Of a DNA stretch of 64,000 bases, positions 12,274 to 23,212 are shown in pieces. The notes under the pieces were generated by a model that was not told the DNA's origin, did not search any database, and was given only the letters and a program-made list of their open reading frames with translations. A program made the position numbers and the translations under genes. Source of the DNA: Arvicola amphibius (taxonomy: Eukaryota; Chordata; Mammalia; Rodentia; Cricetidae); NCBI RefSeq assembly GCF_903992535.2, contig NC_052051.1, positions 42,163,827 through 42,227,826 on the forward strand. Direction: 5' to 3'. The stretch's first letter is position 1. Every line of letters starts with the position of its first letter.

Positions 12274-12394
12274 GGCTGGGTGTGGTGGAGCACACCTTTA
12301 ATCCCAGTACTTGGAAGGCAGATCTCTGAGTTCAAGGTCAGCCTAGTAAACAGAATGATTTCCAGGGCAGCCAGGGCTACACAGAGAAACCTTG

Positions 12395-12428
<34 letters not shown>
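12274..12428 (+). repeat. B1 SINE
   Basis: ggctgggtgtggtggagcac through gctacacagagaaaccttg. It is followed by T17 (12395-12411) and an A22 run (12412-12433) in place of the normal ctgtctc-A-tail. Flanks aaaaacctaaagatt (12259-12273) and aaaaacctaaggact (12429-12443) differ at two positions and are the likely target-site duplication. Confidence 0.9.
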
Positions 12429-12431
<3 letters not shown>

Positions 12432-12443
12432 AACCTAAGGACT

Positions 12444-15331
12444 GGCAACTATTTTTCTCTAATAGAATGTTTGTCTAGTCTACACAAGATTCTGTATTCT
12501 ATCTTAACAATGTAGAAAGAAAACAAAATTCCACCCTATCCCCCCACAAACAAACCAAATAACTTCCCTGTGTGACCCTTACTACCTAAAATCTATGATC
12601 ATTCAGAATAAATACATGAGATTTTCATATTTGTATGTGACCCTAAGCAAAAACCCTAGTATAAACACCAATGTATTTATGAAAATAAAATCCAAAAGTC
12701 TAGCCAAGAAATCTGTTTATGGAATTGTACAAATTTTGATCATTTTAGAAAGTGGTTATAGAACTCCAATTTTTACATACCCAGTGATTTTCCCTGAGCT
12801 GTTAGGGAGGCTTGGGATCTTAAGAATCTACTTTAAATTTAAAAAAAAAAAAAAGAATTTAAGCATCTGCTTGATTTTATTTCCTACTACTTAGGAAATT
12901 CTGGTTGGTGACATTTATCCCTAAGTCAATCCTCACTGGGAAAACTGCTTAAGCTCCGGTCTAGAGCAACCATCCAAGACAGCAGCCAGAAGTAGCGTGT
13001 TCCTATTTAAAGTCAGTTAAAATAAAACGAAATGCAAAACACGGTTCTTCGGTCTCATTAGCCACAGCTGCGTAGCTATCCTATTAGCAGACACACACCC
13101 TCTCCAACCCTGAAGGATGGCTTCTCCCTAGGTGTTCACAGCTATAGAGAGGGAAAGAAAAAGAACAGGTTAGTGTTTGCAACTCTGCTGGATGATTTCA
13201 AATAAGGGCTCTTCGCAGCCCTTACTAAACACAGTTCTGGCAGTAAAGATTGGAACTCTGCTGAGAGCCTCCTTGAGCAGGAGCAGATAGGCTGTTAGCA
13301 TGAGGCTTTGACCCCATTACAAAAGATGGGAGTCAGTGCCTGCCGCATCCTGAAGACAAATTGGGCTTGGTCTTTGGGCCATCATTTTGATTCAATATAA
13401 ACTCCTTTTCATTGCTCTTCATATTTAAATACTTTATTATGGAAACAAGGTCTAAGACACATTACCAACTATTCTATGGTTTTCATTCTTTGTAATTACT
13501 ATTTTAAGTATTAGAAAATATTCTGGACAATCTTCTTGTAAAATGAGAACTTGAAAAATTAACAAAAGTTTTGAGACTAAAATGTGCAGCTCTGACCATG
13601 TGACCTGAAGCACCTGCAGATAGGTTAACTTTGCTTCTTCAAGATTCAGAACTTTTTACTCACTCAAAATATGGATTTCATTTCTATGTGTACTTCTGCA
13701 AAAAAAACACATTGCTTGCTCGTAAACCTTTCATTGCAATTAGTCATGAGAGAAACTAGGTTTGGGTCATAATCATAAACAAAGCGTGGAATTTGTTTCA
13801 ACTAATTGCAGGCAGTATAAAAAAGGGAAATACATGTATTAACGAAATACACGTAGAGCGCTTGAACCATGTCTCTAATAAAATGTTTGTAGAACTGAAA
13901 AACTGTGCACATATTTCAGTCTCCAAAAGAATACATTTCAGTTCAAATACAGCTTCTTCCTCTTCTTCCTCTTTCTCTCCTTTGTTCTCCTCCTTTCCCC
14001 TTCCTCCCATTGTTCTTATTCTGATTGGATAGGATATCTGGTCTTCAATTCTGATTCCAAACGAGGCAACCTTCTGGGTTCACCAGGGATGGTACAACCC
14101 TAACTGAAAAGACGAAAGCCCCAGCCCTGTGTTTGAAGATGTCACCACAGACATGGAAGGTAGTGTGGACGGCAGGATGGCAAAACATTCACGTTGCTTC
14201 TCCAGGCAAGCGAATGATGGAGTACTCGTAATTATTAAAAACTTGGCCCTTGGAGGGGAAAGAACAAACCAGCGGACCTGTGCTACTCACTGGAGCTCTG
14301 ATGGCAGTCCCCTGCCAAGTACTACCTGCCAAGGTGCCCGGCACACCCGCCAGCTGCTGTGCTCCCCAGCTTGCGCTGTAACCATCAGCGACAGGAACCG
14401 CTCCAAGAGCCGAAGCCAACTCACATCCAGCCCTACTCAGCCCAGACTTCCTAACGGTATCACTTCATAAAACCATCGTGCATCTGGCACACATTTAGGG
14501 CCAAGTTGGCAGTATTTGATATGAAAAAGAAACCAAAGACTGAATAAGTATCCCACAAGGTTGTTTTTGCAAGTCATAGACATAGTGCAGAGGCATGTGG
14601 AGCAGAGGCCACAGGACGCCCACAAACCTTTCCTTAAATGAAAACTTGCCTGCCTAGAGCCAAAGAAGTCCTGTGAAAAAAAAACAGGCCTGCAAACAAA
14701 CAGAAAACTCACAAAAACAACACCCCAGGCCGCCTACACCGTTGCCTTCACGTATTTCTTTGCTCCTAAGATCTTGTTACCTGGGGGTTCTTTGTTTGGT
14801 TTAAAGGGCACAAGTACCTTGGCCACCCCTTCAGACGGAGGCCTAAATTAAGAAAGGCATCTACCCTCTGCCCTAACCTGTAATTCCAGGTCACTTTTTA
14901 TGTCAGCTTCCAGAGAGAGCCATTTCTCCCGTCTGTGTCTGCAGTGCGGAGGGGAAAGCCAACTTTCGGAAAACACGGCTTTGCTGCAGGATACAAATTG
15001 CTCATTGACGGGGGACGCGAGCCGCTTTCCTCTCCTACAGTGCCGCTTTGCAGAAAACTGCCTCCACGCAAGGCTTCTGTGAGAACAATCAGGAAGGAGC
15101 TTGGGGGCGGGGGAGAGACACAACTGATTTTGAGGCAACCTTGATTACTGTAGACCACGATAGAACTATTGCCACAGGGACAAATGCCTCTGAGAAACGC
15201 TAGTTTTGAAATCCAATTTAGGCAGCTCGGCCTGAGACTAGGTGCAGTGTTTGTAGCTGGGCCTTTCCTAAAGAAATGAGGACGTGTATGTGTGCGCTCC
15301 TTTTGAAGTCAGCAAAGAAAACCCAGAATTA

Positions 15332-15332
<1 letters not shown>
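12444..15332. other. Single-copy stretch ending at an A41 tract
   Basis: No gene is supported. It has a CT-rich tract at about 13955-14010 and a GC-richer, repeat-free block at about 14040-15260 with several short overlapping frames on both strands. None has a recognisable domain. The block could be a regulatory or retrocopied segment, but I cannot decide. Confidence 0.45.

Positions 15333-15373
<41 letters not shown>
15333..15373 (+). repeat. Pure A41 tract without visible SINE
   Basis: Forty-one uninterrupted adenines. The sequence just upstream does not match B1, B2, ID, B4 or L1 3' ends, and there is no AATAAA directly before it. See the findings. Confidence 0.95.
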
Positions 15374-15374
<1 letters not shown>

Positions 15375-15686
15375 GTAGAGCAATGAATGTAGCTACGGAG
15401 TGAAAGACCTCCTCAGTTATGGCGAGGTGGCAGGAGCGGTAAAGGGGAAATTGTTAATTCTAGTAACAAGGAAGGGAAATTGAATGAAAATGCCTAATCA
15501 GAGAACAATCCCTGTGTACAGGCCAGGATGTACTCTGCAAACTGCTTTCGTCATGGAAACCTCCTTGTGCACCCGTTCTCACCAAGCGCTTCAAAACTAC
15601 ACAAAGGCGAGTAAATTCCAGACCAGTGGACCTACAAACCGAGGTGAATAACTAACCTACTAAAGAGTAAAAGATACAAAAGACAA

Positions 15687-15839
15687 GCTGGGGGTGTAGC
15701 TCACGCCTTTAATCCCAGCACTCAGGAGGCAGAGTCAGGCGGATCTCCCAATTTGAGGCCAACCTGCTCTACAGAGCGAGTTCTAGGACAGCCAGGCCTA
15801 CATAGAGAAACCCTGCCTGAAAAAAAAAAAAAAAACAGA
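15687..15839 (+). repeat. B1 SINE with 18-bp target-site duplication
   Basis: gctgggggtgtagctcacgc through catagagaaaccctgcctg plus A-tail. A perfect duplication aaaagatacaaaagacaa is at 15669-15686 and 15840-15857. It is a typical L1-mobilised insertion. Confidence 0.95.
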
Positions 15840-15857
15840 AAAAGATACAAAAGACAA

Positions 15858-17184
15858 ATCATGCAGAAAAAATAAACCAAAAAAAAATCTAAAAAAAATC
15901 TACAAAATGCTCAATACCACCCATCTTTAAAATGTTCATCAAATCATAAAATAAGTAAAAATAAGACTCTTAACCTAAAAGATTATATAAATCAAAATTG
16001 CCAAGTTCCAACAGTATTTGAAATAGTGTGTCAGTCTGTATCACTGAGGTCCTTGCAAAGGGTACATCATTTCTGGAAGGGCAAAATGATAAAAAAATAA
16101 ATTTCAAACGTTTGCTATCATCAGCCTATGTTTCCCTAAGACTATATGGCATACGTACAGTCACAAGGTGTCCAAAGATCTCTGCATAAAGGTATTGACT
16201 TCATCATTGCATAGAAGAACGCAGCAACTGCGCATGCACTGCACATGCAGATGCACAGAACAGAATGAACAGATGATGCCCCACTGGCCCAAAGGATGAG
16301 GTTCATCCGCATCCTGAGATATCATGTAGAACTTCCAAGACAGTGATTTCATGCTAATAGAAAGATATCTCATATATAATAAGGATGGAGGTGGAGAAAT
16401 AAGGTCTGTTATTATGGCAACAGAATTTAACCTAGTACATAAAGGAAGGAATTGTCTTTATTTTTAAGGACATATTATGGGCATACAAACAGGCTGTCTT
16501 CCCATAGAAGTAAATAAATGGTACACAGTAGTTGTGGATTAGGGTTCAAGGTGTTGACATAATTGCTGTTTATCACATTGTAACTTTCTAGGCAGTTGAG
16601 TTGTTTTTTTTTTTTTCCAAAAAATTTTACGCAATACTTTTGCTGGAAAAAAAAAAAATCCAAAAGGCAAATTCCTTGTGCACCCTTACTCAAAGGCAGC
16701 TCAATGAGGGAGGGTGAAACCAGCCCTGGGCTTGAAAGAGCTGTCTTCTGGTGAGTGGCAGGACCACAAAAGAACCTCATTAACATTGCCTTCAAACCCA
16801 ATGGAAGTGGTAAATTTGGTCCTTGAGCATAAACAGTAATTATCCATGTGTTTCAAGAGTGAATTACAGTGGATTGAGTTTCATGTAGCAATGCTTACCC
16901 AATGCAGGTGGGATTCCCAGCCCTCTTTGATCCAGGTGGCATAGACAGATAAAAAACATAACCATCAGAGCGTATAGCACATGAATTCCAAACCCTCCGA
17001 AATATGTAATTCCCAAAGGAAGATAAACATTCCAGATGGCGAAATTCCTTTTGTATTCCACATGTGGCTCAGGAAAAGTATGTTTTTGGTCTTGGAAAAG
17101 ATACATCATTAAATAAAATGCATATGCGGATTTTCTGATTTTAAAATGGATTGCCTAAAGTAAACCTTTTCTTTTCTTTTTTAG
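15858..17184. other. Single-copy stretch, no gene seen
   Basis: AT-rich, with short A and T homopolymers near 16600-16660. Minus-strand frames at 16475-16801 and 16864-17109 have no recognisable domain. Confidence 0.5.
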
Positions 17185-17335
17185 GATGTTTTGAAACTGA
17201 TATTTTAAGTTCATGAAAAATTGTAAGAAGGTTAAAGAGAGAGAAAGGAACAGAATACTCCTATAAATCTTGCCCCAGTTCCACACTGTGTACATCTTGT
17301 TAACCAGCTCTGTCACTTGCTCTCTGATAGACATG
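17185..17335. repeat. Possible ancient LINE fragment
   Basis: ttgtaagaaggttaaagaga, then ccccagttccacactgtg and tacatcttgttaacc, follows the order of an old mammalian L1 3' segment. Highly diverged. The element's own strand is not assigned. Confidence 0.3.
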
Positions 17336-17799
17336 GGCATTTTACCCTAGAACGTAACTGTATGTGCATCAAGGGTCCATTGCTCCCAAATGCTTCATAT
17401 GTATTTCTTCAAAACAAAAATACTTGGTTTGCAGAATGAATTTACAACTCCAGTAATTTAACATAGATCCAATAACCCTTCTGCTGCTGCTGCCATCTAT
17501 ATTCCTCTTCAGTCGTCAGACGCAATGGAGCATGGTGCTCGCTCAAGCCCAGGACCTGGCCTGGGGTGGCACACTGTGCCCCACTCACTGCCAGGCCTCC
17601 AGCTGGGTACTGCTGAGTGATTATCAGCTCGGCCTCCGGTGGGGTTGTGTCCATACTGATAAGTATACAGTTGGAAAAACATGTGTGAAGTGTGTGTGCA
17701 AGCCTTGTACAAACCAGCACATGATGGCCAGGATCTCCAGCCTGCTTTACGCTCAGTCAGGTCCCAACCTTTCTTTCAGGATTCTGATTTTCTTTCTTT

Positions 17800-17925
17800 T
17801 TTTGTGTGTATATTCTCTCTCTCTTTCTCTCTCTCCCTCTTTCTCTTCCCCTTCCCCTCTCTCCCTCCTTCCCTTCCTCCTTCCCTCCCTCTTCCTCTCT
17901 TTCTCTGTTCTTTTTTATTGCTGGC
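17800..17925. repeat. Pyrimidine tract (TC/TTCC-rich)
   Basis: Interrupted tc and ccctt units. It lies inside the longest frame of the window (plus 17532-18164, 210 codons), whose serine/leucine/proline-rich middle is produced by this tract. Confidence 0.85.
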
Positions 17926-18001
17926 TTCTCTGTTATCCCCTCATGCTTAGATTTAGGATCGACATTCTCAGTCAGAATAACACATATAATTGTGTTTTTG
18001 C

Positions 18002-18077
18002 CACCGTCACCTCTGTGGTATATTACTGTGCTCGCCTGTCACCGTCACCACTGTGGTGTATTACTGTGCTCACCTGT
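18002..18077. repeat. 38-bp tandem duplication
   Basis: Unit one is 18002-18039 and unit two 18040-18077, each beginning caccgtcacc and ending cctgt. They differ at three positions. Both contain ggt(a/g)tattactgtgctc, which reads V-Y-Y-C-A in different frames. It is not taken as an immunoglobulin segment. Confidence 0.9.
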
Positions 18078-18459
18078 TCCACATTTATGGTCCTGGTTTT
18101 GAACCCTGCATTAAGATATTTATTGTCTTCTCTGCTACCAACTTACTATTTTCTTTATGTTTAATAAAGACACAGTTTAAAACTAGACAAAATTCTCCTC
18201 AATTTCTTTCCTAAATATTTTACACTTAAATATTAATGCTGGAAGATCTTAGAACACCAAATTGTTGAAATCATATTGTGGTAAGTGGGGAAGTAGTTAA
18301 AGCTCTTCTGAGGATAATCCCATGAACACAGGCTAACATTCCAACACAGGACCAGTATTGGAAAAGGCAAAACCCCAAACAAAAGATTTTCCAGATGGTT
18401 ATATGTTTTTGCTGAAAATGTGGTGCTGTTCATATTTATCTCTGGGGGTATTTTAAAGG

Positions 18460-18655
18460 GCTAAGGTGGAATGGTGAGATGGCCTAGCGTTTGCCAGTCT
18501 TATGATTCACAGCACACCCATGGCAGTTCACAGTGGCTTGTTACTCCGGTTCTGAGGGATCTGATGCCCTCTTCAGGTACCAGGCACACATGTGGTGCCC
18601 ATCCATGCACACAGGCAAAATAGCCACACATGTAAAATTAAATAAATCTTTTTTA
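18460..18655 (+). repeat. B2-type SINE
   Basis: ggtggaatggtgagatggcc head, gttctgagggatctgatgcc body, then gtgcccatccatgcacacag and an aaataaatc tail. Diverged. Confidence 0.8.
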
Positions 18656-19194
18656 AAGTTTAATTTAAAAGATTAAAAATCTATAATACTCCAAAGAGAG
18701 TGACTACCACATTTCAAGGCTCAGAAACAAATCTGCATGAGGTGTCGCTTACTTTCTGTCAGAACTGAAATAACCCATTAAAATTAATAAGGGATGAAGA
18801 TTAGCAGAAAATCATATCAAAATGGATTATATAAACTAGGAATTACTGGGTCTTTGTGCAAATAACTTGGTCTACCATTGTTGGAATGATGTTTAGGATT
18901 CCAGGTTCATCAATGATTTGACACACCTTTGATCTTGAGCAAGTCTGGGAGCTTCATAACCAACTAAGTAATTGAACAATTACCAGTCCTCCTAGTATCC
19001 ACTCAGAAGACAAGCATAGAATAATAGAAAACAGCAGACTAGACTCACAGGAGCTCAAAACCGACACTCATCAAAAGGCGCTATGGAAAACTCAGAACTA
19101 AACCGAAAACTGAGAGAAAATGTTCACGGTGTTTTTATTTGACAAAGGACTTGGATGGGTTTTACATTACTGGTGTAACTAATGGCCACAGTTA
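18656..19194. other. Stretch without recognised feature
   Basis: AT-rich, with no repeat family or gene that I can support. Confidence 0.45.
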
Positions 19195-19545
19195 GTGTTA
19201 AGGTTTGCATCTGAGATTTCTGGAAGACTCGTGTTTGGAATACATCCTCTTCAGCAGGTGGAACTGTTTGGATTGGTTATAAAACTTTTACAAAATGGTT
19301 ATCCTTGTTTGCTTCCTATTCAACTCTTTTTGTTTGCTGTCCACCAGAGCTGAACAACTGTCAACCACATTCTCCCATCACACTGATGTTCTGCCCAAAC
19401 ACATGGGACCAAGCAACTTTGGTTTGAACCTTCTAAAACCCAAATAAATTTTTATTTCCCTGAAGTTCTTTTTGCCATTTTAGTCACCATGACATAACAA
19501 TATAACTGATGCTTTGGGTGAATTAAAGCAACATAGGTTTATGTT
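19195..19545 (+). repeat. Medium-reiteration (MaLR-like) relic
   Basis: gtgttaaggtttgcatctga, later tgttctgcccaaac, gaaccttctaaaacccaaat with an AATAAA-like signal, and gccattttagtcaccatg match the order of a common rodent LTR/MaLR-like repeat 3' half. The family name is uncertain. Confidence 0.4.
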
Positions 19546-19869
19546 ATATGCACTTTTGTGGTTTGAAAGAGGCCAGGTGAACCAGAATGACCCCTTTGTT
19601 CTTGCCCTCTCCAGGCCAAAGTACAGATGTCAGCCATTGTGTGCTTCAGGCTGGAGGAGACTATGAAGAATCTACTTCCATGGTTGTTCAAGCTGTTCCT
19701 AGGACTCAGTCCTTGAAGATTGCAAGGCTGAGGTCCTCATTTCCTTGCTAGCATCAGAATGCTGTGTAGCGACTTCCTCCAAGAAACAGAGGCTCATTAA
19801 AGCACAAGATATTCTAGTAGGTGAATGCTCCATCTACAGGGAAGCTCATTAAGTTCAAGAAGTAGAATC

Positions 19870-20312
19870 ATCACAGGCTCAGGAACGTCCTGAAACTGAT
19901 GAATTTATTGGGCCCCTATGCAATAAATACTGCTAGCAAAAGCTCTCAAGACAAGATGAGCTGCCTTGAAGACTCTAAGATCACATCAGATGGCTGGAAG
20001 GAGCAGAGACCAGCCAAGCTGCCTGGAAGAACTTCAGACCAACTGAGCTACCTGAAAAGAAAACTCTACAACCTGTTGAGTTGCCTGAAGGTTATACAAG
20101 AAGCTCCAGGAGTCCAGCTTTCCTGAACTATTACCCATACTTGGATAGGCATTGGGGGATACAGCTGTCTCTGAGTCATTTCTGTTCCTCTGAGAAACCC
20201 TTCACCCCTACTTCAGTAATCCCAATAAAACTCATTTATTCAGCAAGCTGGATTTTCATAGATATTTACATTGGTGTGGTTTTTCTTCCCCAACGGGGTT
20301 GAGTAGACATTT
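19870..20312 (+). repeat. LTR-like element (rodent ERV)
   Basis: It holds repeated agctgcctg(g/a)aag motifs, a polyadenylation signal (caataaaactc near 20223), then a U5-like segment aagctggattttcat ... ggtgtggtttttcttcc ending gtagaca. The layout is LTR U3-R-U5. The left limit and the family are not fixed, and no target-site duplication was confirmed. Confidence 0.45.
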
Positions 20313-20945
20313 GTTCATATCTCACCAGGCATGGTGTTTCATGACAACAAGCCCTCAAAGCTGCTATATTATTTGTCATGTTTCCGCTTCGATTTTTGAC
20401 AACACATAAACAATGTATGCTTCGTCTCCAGGCCTGTGTTCTAATGTACAAAATCTCTCTATCTTTTCCTCCTGATGTAACTTTTCTGTTTCCAACTAAG
20501 AAATATTCTGCTTTTAAGATCTCATGAGATTAGATTGAGTTCACCCAGATAACTCAGGAATATATCTCATTTTGATCTCCCCACATAATTACATCTGCAT
20601 ACTCTCTTTGGTCTTATAATGGAATACAGTCACTGTAGAGAATAGAGTTTAGACATCTTTGACTCCTACAGACATACCCAGGATACAGATTTCAAAAGAC
20701 AAAAGACAATAGTCTTGCAAGAAGGCACTTGAGAGAGTAAATATGTGGGACCATCATCAAATTATTCACCAGAAAGGGACAAAGGTACAGTTCTGATGAG
20801 CTGTCACTTTACACATGTTCCAATGAAGAAAACAAGAACTGGCGAGTGTGTAGTATAACTGGTTCTCATTGTTTAGGAAGTCATTAATTTCATTTATATA
20901 AGGTTACACAAGTAGAGTTGGCACTCAGTACTTAATAATGCAGGA
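20313..20945. other. Stretch without recognised feature
   Basis: No gene or repeat family is supported. It ends at the L1 target site. Confidence 0.5.
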
Positions 20946-20958
20946 TAGACCATTATTT

Positions 20959-21713
20959 TTATTTTTATTTTCATTTTTATTGTTTTTATTGAGCTATACA
21001 TTTTTATCTGTCTCCTTCCCTTCCTTTTCCCTCCCCTTCAACCCTCTTCCATGGTCCCCATGGTCCCAATTTGCTCAGGAGATCTTGTCTTTTTCTACTT
21101 CCCATGTAGATTAGATCCATGTATGTCTTTCTTAGGATCCTCATTGTTGTCTAGGTTCTCTGTGAATTATAGGCTGGTTTTCTTTGCTTTATGTTTAAAA
21201 ACTGCTTATGAGTGAGTACATATGATATTTGCCTTTCTGGGTCTGGGTTACCTCACTGCAAATTTCAAGATGTCTTTTTTTTTTCTGCTGTGTAGTACTC
21301 CATTGTACAAATACACCACATTTTCCTTATCCATTCTTTAGTCAAGGGGCATTTAAGTTGTTTACAGGTTCTGGCTATGCCAAACAATGCTGCTATGAAC
21401 ATAGTTGAGCACATGTCTTTGTTGTATGATTGAGCATCCTTTGGGATTATACCCAAAAGTGGTATTGCTGGGTCTTGAGGAAGGTTGTTTCCTAATTTTC
21501 TGAGAAATCACCATACTGCTATCCAAAGGAGCTGTACCAGCTTGCACTTCCACCATCAATGCAGGAGTGTTTTCTTTAGCCCACATCCTCTCCAGCATAA
21601 GCTGTCATCAGTGTTTTTTATCTTTGCCATTCTTACAGGTGTAAGATGGAATTTCAGAGTTGTTTTTATTTGCATTTCTCTGATGGCTAAGGATGTTGAG
21701 CATTTCCTTAAGT
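20959..21713 (-). mobile_element. 5'-truncated LINE-1 (ORF2 C-terminus and 3' UTR)
   Basis: On the minus strand the conceptual product includes the ORF2 C-terminal signature SYNKDMCSTMFIAALF and the MEYYTAEKK motif. A frame upstream holds GTAPLDSSMVIS-like residues typical of the same region. Frameshifts split it, so it cannot make a functional reverse transcriptase. The T-rich start at 20956-20995 is the reverse complement of the 3' tail. A perfect 13-bp duplication tagaccattattt is at 20946-20958 and 21714-21726. Confidence 0.95.
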
Positions 21714-21726
21714 TAGACCATTATTT

Positions 21727-22030
21727 AGAAAAAATATGGGACTATCTTTTCAAAGAATAATCCCAGAATTTATCAATATTGTAAACATTTAATAACCATA
21801 ACAGAATCACCACTGAGGCACAAACTTCAACAGAGATTTCCTTGAAACATAGTACAAAGGTTCTGAACTCAAGACCACATCGCAAAGTGTTAACAGTGGA
21901 AGTGCTGGTTTCTAAGGCTCTATCCTTCAAAAGAACACTCTTGGTTATACATGGCTTTAAACCTCGAACTGCAGTTATATTACAAGACCCCTACCCCAAT
22001 CTTAAGTCAGTTAACTGGAGACATGGACAT
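21727..22030. other. Stretch without recognised feature
   Basis: Short frames only. No repeat or gene is supported. Confidence 0.5.
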
Positions 22031-22260
22031 TGTCTTACTTACTTTTCTCTGCTGTGAGAAAACATCATGACCAAAAGCAACTTGAGGAGGAAAGGTTTTA
22101 TTTCATCATACAGCTAATAATTCAATATGGAGGGAGTGCATATAGGAACTTAAGACAGGGACCTGGGGGTGGAACTGATGCAGAGGCCACACAGGAAGGC
22201 CGTCTACTGACTTGCAAGCCTAAAAGTCATAGCTTATTTTCCCATGAACCAGTAGAGTAA
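22031..22260 (-). repeat. Rodent medium-reiteration repeat, partial
   Basis: cttactttt(c)tctgctgtgag, then atcatgaccaaaagcaactt, gaggaggaaaggttttattt and ctgatgcagaggcca match a very common rodent repeat in reverse. The same family is on the plus strand at 53176-53546. I cannot give its library name. Confidence 0.75.
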
Positions 22261-22794
22261 TAAAAGGTTTGATGTTAAGTCCCGAAGGTAAACAACTCTA
22301 AGTATGGTCCTTACTTTCTCTAAGTACACCCCCTTCATAGATATATTAAATTAATTATGAAGCAATTTGCATTTCAAGTATATGAAACTCTGTATCTTGT
22401 AACAACAATATGGCATGCTCTAGAAAGATGCTTTATTTAAATTATTATTTTTCTACATTGCTCTTGCCCTTTTCTTGTTTTGTTGCTCCATTCATCAGAT
22501 TCTTCATATCTGTGATGAAGTCTCTGGAGAGGTTTATAAAATTTTTTTTCCAGGGAAAAATTTAAAATGAGCTTCATCAAAAAATATATAAGTAAATAAA
22601 AATAAAATTGGTAGCTCCAATGTAGAAAGAAGTGTCCTTTGTGTTATTCCCTCTGTTTCTCTGTTGTGAATAATTCATGGATACTTATGATATTGCTTTC
22701 AGAGGAACCTGTGCTTTCTGGAGCTAGAGCAACATCAGCGCCACACTCGCTCTTGTTTCCCTGCTTTTAAAGTTTCATCAGCAAATTACACTTT
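22261..22794. other. Stretch without recognised feature
   Basis: AT-rich. No gene or repeat is supported. Confidence 0.45.
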
Positions 22795-23118
22795 AAGCAG
22801 CTCAAGTTGGTAAAGTGAGTGTCTCACATGCTTGAGATCCTATCTTCAGATTCCCAGCGCTCATGTGAAAAGCCAGCCAGGGGATGCGCAGCTGTAACCT
22901 TAGCACTAGGAAAGCAGACAGAAGCAGGTTTCTAGAGTTCACTGGCAGCCGGTCTAACCAAATCTGTGAGGTCAAGGTTCAGTGAGAGAGCATGTCTCAA
23001 AAAATAATGTGGAGAATCATTGCACAGAACACCTGATGTCAACCTCAGACCTCCATATGTAAGCTCACCTTGGCTCACACAAGAGTGTGAATACCCATGT
23101 ACGAAACACCCCCCACCC
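22795..23118 (+). repeat. Composite SINE (B4/RSINE type)
   Basis: A tRNA-like start (gctcaagttggtaaagtgag) is followed by agctgtaaccttagcactag, aggttcagtgagagagc, catgtctcaaaaaataat and cctgatgtcaacctcagacc, the order of a rodent composite SINE. A microsatellite follows its 3' end. Confidence 0.65.
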
Positions 23119-23136
23119 CCGGCAAGAGAGAGAGAG

Positions 23137-23185
<49 letters not shown>

Positions 23186-23212
23186 CAGAGACAGAGACAG
23201 AGACAGAGAGAA
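23119..23212. repeat. Compound (AG)n-(GACAGA)n microsatellite
   Basis: ag units to about 23166, then a hexamer (acagag) array to about 23210. The charged arginine/glutamate/threonine frames here are artefacts of the array. Confidence 0.95.

Noticed and set aside
18002..18077. V-Y-Y-C-A motifs suggesting an immunoglobulin V segment
   Set aside because: The two copies are in different frames. There is no upstream V-domain sequence, no conserved first cysteine or tryptophan, and no recombination signal heptamer/nonamer that I could find.
17532..18164. The longest open frame in the window (210 codons)
   Set aside because: Its middle is a pyrimidine tract and its end a tandem duplication. No domain, signal or splice support.
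21265..21598. Frames with LINE-1 ORF2 residues as a functional gene
   Set aside because: The element is truncated to the ORF2 C-terminus and frameshifted. It is a dead fragment.
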